Assembly: GCA_963377175.1 (NCBI GenBank)
Contig: CAUJNA010000536.1
Coordinates: 106,496 to 170,495, forward strand
DNA length: 64,000 bases
Direction of reading: 5' to 3'
DNA from: Effrenium voratum
Lineage: Eukaryota > Sar > Dinophyceae > Suessiales > Symbiodiniaceae
Positions 10,901 to 22,900 of this stretch are shown here, in pieces. Each line of letters opens with the position of its first letter. The first letter of the stretch is position 1. The notes beneath the pieces were generated by a model. That model ran no database searches. It was not told where the DNA came from and saw only the letters and a program-made list of their open reading frames with translations. Both the position numbers and the translations under genes were made by a program.

Positions 10901-13900
10901 TGGTGGCTCACAAAGCCATCCGGTTCCTTAGCTTTTAGATCCTTTTGGTGTTTAGTGGGCCCTAACCTCCATGGAACCAACTCAAAGGTTAGTCACTTTT
11001 TAGCGGGGGATCTGAGGACAGCCCAGAGTTTTGGTGCTTTTGCTTTTTCTGAAAATGGGCAAGTCCCGCCGAAAGTGAGCTGGTTGCGACTTCCTTGGAA
11101 ACCGTTGGGCAAAAAAGGGATCAGGTGTTTTGGGATAGCTTCTGGTGTCAATGTCCGGCCTGTTCAGAGCATAGTCTACGTGTCATGTGGGAGAGACATG
11201 GCTGGAATCACCAAGTTTCCACACAAAGCAGGGACCCGCTTGTTCTTCCATGTCCTTGCCCGCAAAGCTTGACCGTGTCGCATATCTTGCAGCAGCTTCC
11301 ATTCAAGAGGGTTTCCGCCTGTCCCTCGAACCACTACCCCCAAGGGGCAAGTTAGTGTATACCCCTTATATACTGGTTATATTAGCTGTTTATCCCATCA
11401 ACCTTTTGGGCTCCGGTAGTGGGCTGGGTGTGGGGTTTCCATCTTAATGTTGACCCAGGATAAAGAAACCCGTCCCATCATTAGGGGGGTGTTCCCTCCA
11501 AAAACGGTCTGAATCCCCACTAAAAGGGGACCCGCCCCGATCAAAATCCACCAGCAATCCAAGCCACCCAGGGGAAGCTGAACCTTTGGACCGGCGCACC
11601 AGCGCAGGGGGGTGTATCAACATCAGATCCCAGGAAGAAGAAAGGCAAGAAGCAGGAGTCGAAGCAGGTCGAAGCAGATGAGGACGACGGCGACAAGTTG
11701 CTGGATGCAGCTCTGGCAGAAGCTGCGGCGTCGCAAGCTGCGCCAGAGCCGAGTACTTCGTGCCTTGCCTGGAGGCTATGCTTCTTTAAAGAGTACCCAA
11801 AAAACCGAACCACCCATTTTTTGGGACCCACGCCCATCCTCGTAAGTGGGTAGCTTGAGCTGATTGTATCTGGATACACCTCCCGCTCCGACAGCTATGG
11901 AGGCAGAGGCATGCCGGGAGACCAGGAGTAAGGGCAGACACGCGCGGTGTGTCAGGGGAAGGGTTGCAGGCCACCGAGACTGGTTGTCCACCCCCACCTT
12001 GAAAGGTGTGGCTTAGATGCGCCTGAAAGGAGCGTGTGCCGCTGTCCTGTCGGCCTCAGCTTATGAAGCTCTACTGAGCAACGCCCAACACCCCCATTGG
12101 CCATAGCAGGTCTTCTACTACCTGGTTTATATGGATGACAGCAGAGCCTATATAAAGCTTGATAAGGGTATGGATCAAAATTAAAGCACCAGGGGACCGC
12201 AGGTTAAATCCTCCTTGGTTCCATTTACTAGGGCTCCAAAACGGATACCCCTTTTTGACCCACAACCATAAGCATCTCAGAACCACCAGCCAGCTCTCGG
12301 GTCAAGAACGAACTGGCTCCGGCTACTTTCGCCCCAGGGGCGTCTCCAGCTGCGCGTTGGTGATATCCAAGAACTCCTTCAATGCCGAAAAGGAGCGGAG
12401 TCGGCTCTTCCAGGAGCCCGCGAGACTTCGAGAAGCCGAGGGCGTCTTATTTGGTTTTTTTGGGAACCAAGTGGGGCTGGGTGCCCGTTTCACCCTGGTT
12501 CAAAGGAGACCAACGGATAAAACACAAACGAATGTCCACTTTTTTGGGACAGGACATCTTTTTGGGAGCCATCTTTGGTGCTGGGCGCGGATAAAAAACA
12601 AACGAAAGTGCAATTTTTGAGGCAGGACACCGTTGCCATTTTTTTTTTTTGGGGGGGGGCCTAATTTTGAGACAGCCCCAGAACCGACTGACGGAGGTAA
12701 ATGCGGGTGGCTGACTACTTTTTTTGAGGCTCGGTACAAGCGTTTCACCATGGTGTAAAGGGAACCCACAAGGAACGCCTATGTTTTTTTGTTTTTTCTC
12801 CGGGCTTCGATTCCTGTTTTGACGCAGATTCAAGTGGGTATACACTGTATCCCAAACCGCTTTGGTATTCATACCCACATATTTCACCTGGGAGCCGTTT
12901 CAATCGGCAACATGTGTGATCCTGATACGCTTGGCTTGTGCCCGCCGCTTGCTAAAAAGGCCAATCTTGATACTGCGGGCAAGCTCAAAGGAGTTGATGT
13001 GACGATCCGCTGCTTTCACGCTAAACAGGCGGTTGGTCCAATGTTGGACAGGCGGTTGGCCCTATTACTCAAGTGAGGGCATAGTTGTCAGACTTGACGA
13101 CCATGCATATCTAGAAAACGAAAGCTATGGTAGGTTGAGTTGACCACTTGAAAGCTGTATTGAACAAGGTTGGCCATCTACTGCAGGGTCCCCATACTGT
13201 CGATGGACGAAGTCCTGCATTAAAACCCTGGTTGAAACTATAAGGTGTGTTGGTATTTCCGTTGGGGACTCTAATCATAAAGTGTTGGGTTTCTGAACGG
13301 TGCGGTCTTTGGTCAGATAATACGTAATGTTGACCCCATATTACTCATCCCCAGTTTATTACTAGGGGGATATCCCTGGGTTTAATCATCCTCCAAGGAC
13401 CCCCCCCCCGCCCCCCCTCTAGCTCACTCACTCACTCACTCAACTCAACTCAACTCAACTCAACTCAACTCAACTCAGCACAACTCAACTCACTCAAGTT
13501 CGCACGGGCCTTTGTGGGCGCAGCCGATTTATTGGGCGGGGGGGGGGGGGGGGAACAGGCCCAAAAACGGCAACAGCAAGTGCACGTGTCTGCGCGCGTG
13601 CACACACACTGCTCCCGCAGGGCTCATTGCATGCACAAAGCTGGGGTCAACACTCCTCGCGACAAAGCAGAAGCACAACCTGTCCAGTCCAACGGCTGCC
13701 AGGAGCGGCTGCTGAAACCGCGCCGGGGCACCAGCGCGGTGGGCATGCGCCCACGTGGTGCGCACGAGGCGCTCTCTTGGACGTGTTGTGTGGGCGCGTG
13801 GAGCCCCAAGTCATCTTGACTTCGAAACTTGTTCCTTTGAAAGTTGGGCAACGGGATGTCCTTCAAAATGGTTTCCGGTGAACATTTTTTGTCCGGAACC

Positions 13901-16900
13901 GGGGACGCAGGTCCCTAACAAGCATTGGCTGGTGTTGACTACTACAAGGGGCGTCTGAACAATTGGCTTCGCTCTCAGCCACGGCAGTGTGCGACAAAAA
14001 GGGAGTCCAAAAAGTGTCAACTTCAATTTTTTGGGGGTTGGAGGAGACAGATCCCTTGGGTGGATCAAGGGGGTCCGCAAAGTGACAAATTCTGTCAATG
14101 CGACACTTGCCTATTGGCGAACCAGGGGTTTATTCATGCTGGGTTCCGATTTTGTGTGTTGCCTCCCGACCACATTCTCCTCTCACTGCTTTGTGCCTTG
14201 CACATCCATCCACTGTCGATTCTGGGGAAGAGCCCAGGCCATGTGAATCAAAACGAGGACGTCTTTTGGTATTTGCCGTTTTTTACATGAAGCCGGCATG
14301 AAGACAATGAGCCGGAGAGGATTGACAGGCTTGCCCTAGGGCCCTAGGGATTCTGGCATTTTGCGCGATGAGATTTCCCTATGCCATGAAACCCCTGTGA
14401 GCCAAAGATAAACAAGAACGTTGCCCAATCTCTCTTGCATGAGGACTTTGCTCTCAACGAATATCACTTGGCGAAACTAAACAAAGGCTGCTGGGAGCAA
14501 TGCTTACCATAAGATACGCACAATCACAGGTGTTCTTTTTTCTTAGTTTGGTTAGACATAGATGGGTTTCGCTGGTTTAGATTGGTCCTACTAACCATTT
14601 ATCAGGATCTGTTTCTAACCAGACCGTCACCTATGCGCACAGTTCTTCCTATTCTTTGAGGTCTTCAAGTCAATGCCTCCGGGGAGCAGTGCCTCCAGCC
14701 AAACACCACTTAGAGGGTGAGTTTCAGAGAACATGGCGCATAATTACTTAGGCCCTTGGACAACCCAACAATCTGAAGTGCGTTGCAAAACCTTTCATAA
14801 ACTTTTCTGTTGGAACATGGGGGTTTTTCATCGCACCGCTGCGCAAAGGAAAACACGAAGGACCTCGGGGGGTTTGTAGGTGTTTCTTAGCCGCCACGAA
14901 TGACCAAGCATACTTTCTTTTCAGATAAAGACAGGACATTTTGATCTGTCTCTAGCTGAGAATCGGAACCCCCCAAGATTGGCTTTGGTTTCCTCTTGGT
15001 TTTCCTAAGCAGCTCGTTGCGGGAGCGAAGCTCCGTTTGGGGGTTGGGGGGAACAAATGTGGGATGCTGATGCAGGTTCCAGCTCTCACTTTTGCATGTC
15101 AGCTTCACGTCGCTTGAATTTCGGGTGATGCAGGTGATGCAGGCTTGGGCATCCTTAGCATGCATAACATCACCAGCAGGCATAACATCACCAGCAGGCA
15201 TCCCCACAGAGACAAGTCAAACAATTTCCCCGACAGCTGAAAGCTAAAGGTCTCGGAGGTGACTCGGAAAAGCTCTGGAGTTAGGTCTGGTGCAGGTGTA
15301 AGGTGGGAAGGTTCCGGATGTTGTGAAGGGAGGTTGGGGGGTGCTCTGGTGGCCAGGTCTAAGGCTCAAGCAATGGTTCCGGAGGTGTAGGCCAGCTGTA
15401 AGGTTCAAGGAAGGTTCCGGAGGTTCTCTGCAGAGGGTTGGATTCACGAGGGCGGGCGTGGTTGGGGGAGGCTCACCTGAGCTTCTTTTATGTATTTTCC
15501 CTTGTTGGTCTTTAAAGGGACTCCCCAAATCACGTTGGTCTTTAAGGTCTTTGGTGGGAATCCCCAAATCACCCGTCCAAACCAATGAGTTCGCGCAGGG
15601 GCACTTCGTGCACTACCGCCGGCTCTTCCTGGTGGTGCCGACGAGCGAGGGTTGGCCCCGTCCCGAGGGCTGCGCGCGGATGGCGGCTGAGGACAGCGGC
15701 CTCTTCAGGAGCAGTTGGGTTCAGGTGCATGGTTGGCCTTTTCCACGGTTTGCGGTTCATAAATAAGCAGAGGAACCATAGGGGTCCTTTTTAGGTGAGC
15801 CTAATTTAGGTGACTATAGGTGACTTTTTTGGGTTGGACCATTTTGGGAAATAAACAGTTTGGTGACTTGTTTTGAGCATGGTTGACCTTTTCTTGATAA
15901 ATAAGCAGCCCCCCCTGGTAGGAGCCCTTTTCAAGAGAGGCTGTTAATAAACAGTGGAGAAGGCAAACCCTGTTCAAGTGGGCTGCTCCAAAGGCAATCC
16001 GCCAGATCCTTACCTTGGGCTACCTTTAGTGGCTTTTCAATAGGGATTATGGAACGGGAATGGCCAACACCCCCAGGTTAAAGTGGGCCCGAAAAGGGGG
16101 CCGCCATGGATTTGGGTAGACGATTTTGTGCCCAGGTTTTGATTGCGCCTCATTGGAAGTGAGCCAACAGCCTCTGAACTTAGGGGTTGAGACTGTGGAG
16201 GTGTTTCAACAAAAAATGAGTGTGTTTTGGACAAATTCCCCCTACAGATCAACATGGAGCGAACAAACCTTCCTTGTTGGAACCTCCCAACAAGGGGGAC
16301 TCGCTTATTGGTTCATGTCAATGTGCGGGGGATCTGAACACATAGCCCTGTGCATCACTTCAAACGTTGTTTCACATACTTGGTGTTTAGGGGATACCGG
16401 GGGTCCATGTGTGGATCAGTCCATTCAGGCTCTCACATTTGCCATGGATCTCTTTCAAAGGGACACTAAAGGTGCTGATGTTGAAGCAAGAGTTTCGTCT
16501 TTCATCATTTGGACTCCCCGCATCTTGGATCTCGGTTTCCCTTTGTTTTCCCTGTACTGCGAAGAAGAAAGAGGTACAGTACCAACTCCAAAAACACGCT
16601 GTACCTCAGGATTGAGTCCACGCCTGAGCATGCCCGGATCAGGCGGGAAAGATGATCGCTGTTTGTGAGATATGGGTGGCTCGTCTTTTTTTTTTTTTTT
16701 TAAGGGCCCCCCCAAAATAAATAAATAAATGGATCTCGGGTTTTCTGTTGGTGTCATGTTAAAACCGCCAAAAAGGGGACCGAGCCTCAACAATAGACGG
16801 TCCGGACGTGGGGTTGCCCAAGACAGACGGGTGGAAACAGACAGGGCAACCTGCTTGAGTAGCATTTACAGGGGGAATTCAAGGATTCAATGTTGATATT

Positions 16901-19900
16901 GTTTAACAAGCAACTTCGAAGCTCGCGAACACAATAGGATTATGTTCGCGCGATCCCAATGCTGCTGAGGCGCTCAAAGTAGAACATCAGGATGGTCATC
17001 GAGCAAACACACTGGGAAAACAGCTGTTTTTCAACACACACTTGTTTTTCAGTGCATTGGACACGTCACAAAACACTGCGAGGGCTCATGTGAAATTGAC
17101 GCGGCTTTGAAAACACGGCAAAAAACAGTACAAATGCCAGTCCCCTGCAAGTTGACAAAGTGAGAGTCGTCTATTTTTTGTGGCATGCTTCATGAACATC
17201 ATCACCGAGATTGTTGGATCTAGGCCGCCGGGTGCACGCGCAATCAGGAAAAATCGCACAGTCATGCGTGGCCGAAACTTGTGTTGGGTGGGGTCACTTG
17301 GGCGGGGTTGCTTACCATGTGTTGGGTGGGATCACTTGGGGGTGCTTACTATGTGTTGCCTTTACTCGTGTTTAGACAAGCAAACGGGTTCCTACTCAGA
17401 AAGCCAACCGGCTTCCTTGGATACCCTGGACCCATGGGATCCATGTAAGACGCACACGGGGTAACGGAACAAGCGAATAGACAGCAAAACGATTCACCAG
17501 TCCTCAACGGGACTCAGTTCCCACCTTTAAACCAATGGTTGGTTTAATGCAACCACCATTGTTTACCCTTCAGGATCAGCTAAATTGGGTCTTCTTGGGC
17601 CATTCTGGGCTTAAACCTTTTCCTACTGTCAGGATTCCAACCCAACGTCATCATGTCGGAGCTTTCCGAGCCATTTCCGTTTTTGGAACCTCGAACAGTG
17701 GCAGTTTCAGTGGAACCAGGAGTCAATTGCAACTTTTGATTCGGGGAAGTCCCTTTTGGACGCCCTTTTTACCATTCCCCTCACATCCGGAAAACGGGCC
17801 TTAGGAGCCTTTCATGGTTGTTGGGACACATTTTACATTTTTGATCTTATTGCGGTTTAGTGGTTGAAATCCAACCACTGAACTACTGAAATTCAATTTT
17901 TTGGGCAACCCCTTCCAACGTCACCAAGCCTTGTCAGGCTGGAGCTGGCCCAATGCGCCTTGCTGCACGACCCCGCTGCGATCCGAGACTTCCTCGCGGA
18001 GTTCCCCTTCTCCGTGGAGGCCGTCCGCAGTCCGGACCAGACGGGTCATCCCAGTCCGTTTGTTTTATTGGGGTGGGGGGGGAGATCCTTTAAAGCCTTT
18101 TTTTTGTGTGCGTGTGTGTTTTTCTTTTTTTTTTTTGGGGGGGGAACCCCTTTAAGGTCTTTTTTGTTGGGGGGGGGGGTGTGGAAGACCCCCCTTTAAA
18201 TGGAGACCAAGCGGTTCTTCAACCCAAGAGGTGTTTAAGCGGTGTAAACGGGTCCCATTTAAATCTAGAAACCACCCGGAGGTTGTTTAAACCTCTTTTC
18301 TTGGGGTCAAACCACGAGACCTCGCCGCAAATTGCAGGCGCTGTGCGCTTACGCGGAGGTGGCACGCCAGGCCAACGAGCATCAGCATGCCTTTGACCTG
18401 CTCAGGCGCGATTTGTGCTCGCTGGGGGGTTCCTCAAAATGATGAAGAGGGTACCGAGCATAAGACCATTTCTACTGGAATGCTCGGCCAAGTTAGCAAG
18501 TGGTTAGCCCCCTTGGGTTTTGGACCCCCTAACATCCTATCCCCACTTTCACGGAGGACTTACAAGTCGGTTACAACCAAGGTTGCCAACAACTCGCTAA
18601 CTTTGCCGAACACCAAGTAGGGTCCTAGACAACCATAAGGATTCGGGAGCAACGACTATAGCCCACCTGGCTTTGGTTGGGTCTTCTACCAGCAAGCATG
18701 GCAGTGCGCACCCGAGAGGAACATAGCTTCCAAAAAGGGGGGGGGTTGTGCACTTCCATTTTTCTTGGCGATGGTCAATCGTTTTCTTTTTCTTTTATTT
18801 ATGTATTCCTTTTCGGGGGGGGGGTCGATCCATATTTCTTGGGTCTTCGGGTTTTGCTTGGGTCTTCAGGTCCCGGGGTGGGGCCCCAAGGGGTTTTGGT
18901 GGGAATATGATCTTCAAGACACCCTTGAAGCCCTAGTTCTTTTTTCTTTAACCCTGGAAGGTTTTCCTAACCCAAACAAACCACCCCACCACCCCACCAC
19001 CCCACCACCCCACCACCCCACCACCCCACCACCCCACCACCCCACCACCCCACCACCCCACCACCCCACCACCCCACCGCCCAACCAACCCCCCACCACC
19101 CCACCCGCTCCGTTTGAGGCGCGCGGTCTACGCTGTGGACTGCTGCTTCGAGGTGGCTGCGGGTCAAAACCAATGGGATCCCATTTTGGGGTAGGTGCAC
19201 CACCCATTTTAGAACCTATTTTAGCGGGGAGGATGTTCACCGGGGGTAGGGGATTTTGACCCCTGGCCAGGCCGGCTTCGCGCCCTTCGCGGAGTCCTCG
19301 CAGCGCGTGGCGCGCGGGGAGGGCAGCGACTGCGTCACCTGGCCGCGGGCGCGGCTGCGGCAGGAGGAGGAGCCCGCGTGGCAGGCAGGGGCACTGATGG
19401 AATGACCTTTGTTTGAGTTGCTACCCCCATTTTGGTTGTTCTTTCGGAAATGACCTGGTTTCGGGGTACACCTTTTTTGGGTTGTTTTTCAGGGAAGAAC
19501 TTGAAGTAAGCACGAAATGGGAAAAGCGACCCATGGTCATTTGGGGGCCGGGAATGCTGATCACCCCGCCTCCCCCCCGCTATTGTCCTTGAAAGGTTGG
19601 ACCCAAAATCTATCCGGGTTTCTTGTTGGCTTCCCCTAAAACCCACCAAAAAAGGGGGTACCAACTCAACAAAAGGCAGCCCCCAACTTCCATGATGACC
19701 AAATCCTCGAGGGCAAACAGATACAAGGGCCCCCTTGAGGCCCCAACACCTGCGGCTTGTAAAGACACCACCACCATTTTGGGGGGTCGAAGCTCAAAAG
19801 AGACGTTAACACCAACCGCAGAGCATCAAAAAGTCCGTGAGACATGGGATGACCATTGGATGGAAACCACGGAAAAGAGATCAACCACGAAATGGGAAAA

Positions 19901-22900
19901 GTGACCATGGTCATTGGGGGTCCGGAATGCTGTTCACCCCCGTATTGATTTGGGAGAGTGAAACAAACCGTGCTTTTGGGTTGCAAGGGGCGATTTTCTG
20001 GGGTTCAGGCAGGCCGCCGTTTTAACAGTGGTTGGGTTGATATCATCACCGTTGTGTTTACTCAAGATTTGCCATCATCGAAATTGGGGGGGGCCTTTTT
20101 TGAGTTGGTGCCCCCTTTCTGGGTGGTTTTTAAGGGACGTCAAAAAGAAACCATGGTGGAGCCAAAGACATCATTTGGGGGGTCCAAAGACACCCATAGT
20201 GGAGCCGCTACAAAGTTTTTTCCAGCTGTTGGTGTTCAAAGGGAGAAGATGCTCATTTTGGGGGGCTCCCCGTATTTTTTTGACAAGCTCATATGGCAGT
20301 TTTCGACATGTTTGTCTTTTTGAACAAGTTGTTAGTTGACATTTAAACGGGAAACCATCAGGTTCACCAGCGATTTTGGGGAGCACACCATGTTGAGAAG
20401 CAACCATATGGCAAATTGACCAAGTGGGTTGGACTTCCTTTTGTAACTTGAGGTCTTGGATGGGGCCGATGGGATTGCCTTTGACCATGGGTCATTATTT
20501 TTTCTGGGGGTTATCAAGTCAGAAAACGGGGTTGTTTCCCTTTAACCAATCACTTAGGGGGTGTTTTTGTTCATGGTAGAATGGTGAGGCCAGTTTGAAA
20601 GCGGCAAGAAGGGCGTCCATTTTTTCTCCAAGGTGCAGGGACCAGGACTCCAGTTGACAGTCAAGAGAGGAGTTGGAGGGTTTTCCGCTGGGGGAATCCG
20701 GTGACATGTTTGATCGCCTGTAAACACAGGTCACATAGTAGGCCTCGACCTAGAAAATTGAGCTCTATAAGCTAGACCCCTAGACCAATTTTACCCTCTC
20801 AAAATAAGCACCCCTAGGTTTCTCAAGGGGAGCTTGCCCATTTCTAGCGGTCGTTTCAATGGAGTCGATTCCCGGGTATACCCAGCAAAAGCCATGACAA
20901 AGGTCCTTTACTCGGGGATCCAATTCTTATTTCAGACTTTGTGGAATTCAATTCGTATGATGCGGTCGTTTCAATGGACACCAGTCACTTGATCAACTTT
21001 CCCGGGCACATCCAGGGGTCGAGCTACTTAGAATTGAAGCTTCTGGCGTTTTGGTTGAGATCTCCACCCTCTCCAATAGTCGCCCAGTGGCCCAGTAGCA
21101 CCAGTTACTTGATCACTTGATCAGCCTGGAGTCACCTGGCTTTGGTTGAGATGTCCCTCTCCAGTCGCCCAGCAGCCACCCCCCGTCGAAGGGCTGGGCC
21201 TGGCTCTGCGCGCTCCTGAGCTACATGCTACACTTGGCCTTCCAAGGCTTGCCGCGCACGGCGCTGGAGGCGGGGAGGCGCATGCGTGCGCTGTTCGGTC
21301 TGGCGGGAGCAACCGGTCAGAGGTGTTTTCCGACGTTCTCTCCATGTGTTTCGGGAAAACCCCACGCATTTGTTCTTCCTTTTCTTTTTTTTTGGGCGGG
21401 GGGAATGGGGGGAGAAAAACCCGATGAAACTAGGCAAAACGTATAAATGATAGATTGGCAACACCAATCTGTGAGAAAGAACCACAGGAAGCCGGGCTTT
21501 TTCGGACGGGGGTTCTTGGTGGTTCGATAGGCAGGGAATGATCCCCACAGAGCAGCAGCAAGTCTTTGCTATCAAAACCGCAGCAGCTTCTCCTTCCTGC
21601 GAAAGAGACAGGCAAGCATGCGACCGCCCTGTGAGGTCTGCAAGCTCCTGCTGGTCATGACGTTGCCCAAGGATCCCCTGCACGCCTTGGCGCACCTCGA
21701 GATCTTGGCGCTGAAAGCGGAGGACTACGAGCAGCTGCTCTCCGTCTCCGAGAGGCGCGCTCGACAACCCTCGGCCTGTTTAGCGCGGAGGTGTTGGACA
21801 GGTTTGTTTCTTTGAGGTGTCCTTTTTGGTTGCTCTGGTTAACAAAAAGAGGGCCCTGGTTTACCTGGTGGTTCAATCATTATATTTTCCAAAAAGGACA
21901 CCTAGGTTTGTTTCTTTGAGGTGTTCCTGACTGCGGCCTTTGGGTTGGAACTCCTCCGGGACCTCCGATGCGGATCAAGGTTTTGGTTGCGTCGCCAGGC
22001 TTGATCAACAGAACCAAGCTGCCAGGGCAAGGCCGAGGATCTCTCTTAAACTGTTTCCATGTTGAGCTGTCAGGAATACGGGCCGGAATCGAACATATGA
22101 CTTTGGATGGGCAAAAGGTGGTGAGGCAGAAGCAAGCTGAGGTCCTAGACCCAAAGTTGAGGTGGTTGAAGCATGTCTGAGCAGCCAAAACCGCACAACA
22201 GGCCGGGGCCTCCTGCCTCAAGGCATGAAAGCTTTTGTTTCTCGAGCAAGCAAACTTTATTGAAAACCAGCTCAGTTGCAAGGGAAGGGCCTGAAGGGGT
22301 GGGCGACCCTCAATGGCTACCAGTAACTCTCCAAATTGGCCAGACGCCTCCCGATTCCTCCCCCCCCCCCCGGGGTTTTCCACAGCGAGGTTCAATCCTC
22401 CTTGGGACCTGCCGGCGAATGCCATCCTGCGCCTGGACTGTTGCCTGCCGAACTTCGCCTATGCTGCGGCGCTGGCACACTTCCTGCGGGCCAAAACCAA
22501 GGCAGGGACGTGGACTCCATATGGGCCTGTCTTTTTGTGGGAGTTGGTGTATCCAAAGAAGTAGTTAAAGGGGGGGGTTGTACAGGGAAACCAACCAGAG
22601 CATTTTGTTTATGTTGGAGGAGTCCAAATCCTAGCCAGCCACGTTGTCCAGACCACTGGGACTCCGCCCAGCCATCCCCGAACAGAATGGGACGTCAAGA
22701 ACATGAGGATCATGCCAGGTATGGCATGGGGAGGAAGACGTAAAAAGAACACCACACAAATCAACAGAACACATACCCACAAAAACAATAAAACACCAAT
22801 AGCATAATTCGCGGCTAAAGAATCTCAATTCCTAGGGGAAACATCCGCTTCGCAAATATTGCATTAGTTGGTAGATGGTTTACATGTTCATACGGTTTTT

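Larger units (their letters stand above)
12438..15598 (+). other. TCF25 intron 4 (long)
   Basis: Holds T/G-run junctions, a C-run, the pentamer tract at 13428, the unplaced candidate exon at 13703 and GATGCAGG/CCAGCAGGCATAAC short repeats at 15,125-15,205. I see no other exon. Confidence 0.5.

Noticed and set aside
18914..19240. - strand frame with GGGVVGWWGG repeats
   Set aside because: Translation of the (CCACCCCA)n minisatellite.
22050..22110. tRNA-like T-arm (GTTCGATTCC) on the - strand
   Set aside because: No matching acceptor stem, D-arm or anticodon arm at the expected distances. Similar T-arm look-alikes at 29,385 and 32,608 fail in the same way.
21880..22425. 181-codon - strand frame
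   Set aside because: It overlaps TCF25 intron 11 and part of exon 12 on the other strand; no motif recognised and codon bias is weak.
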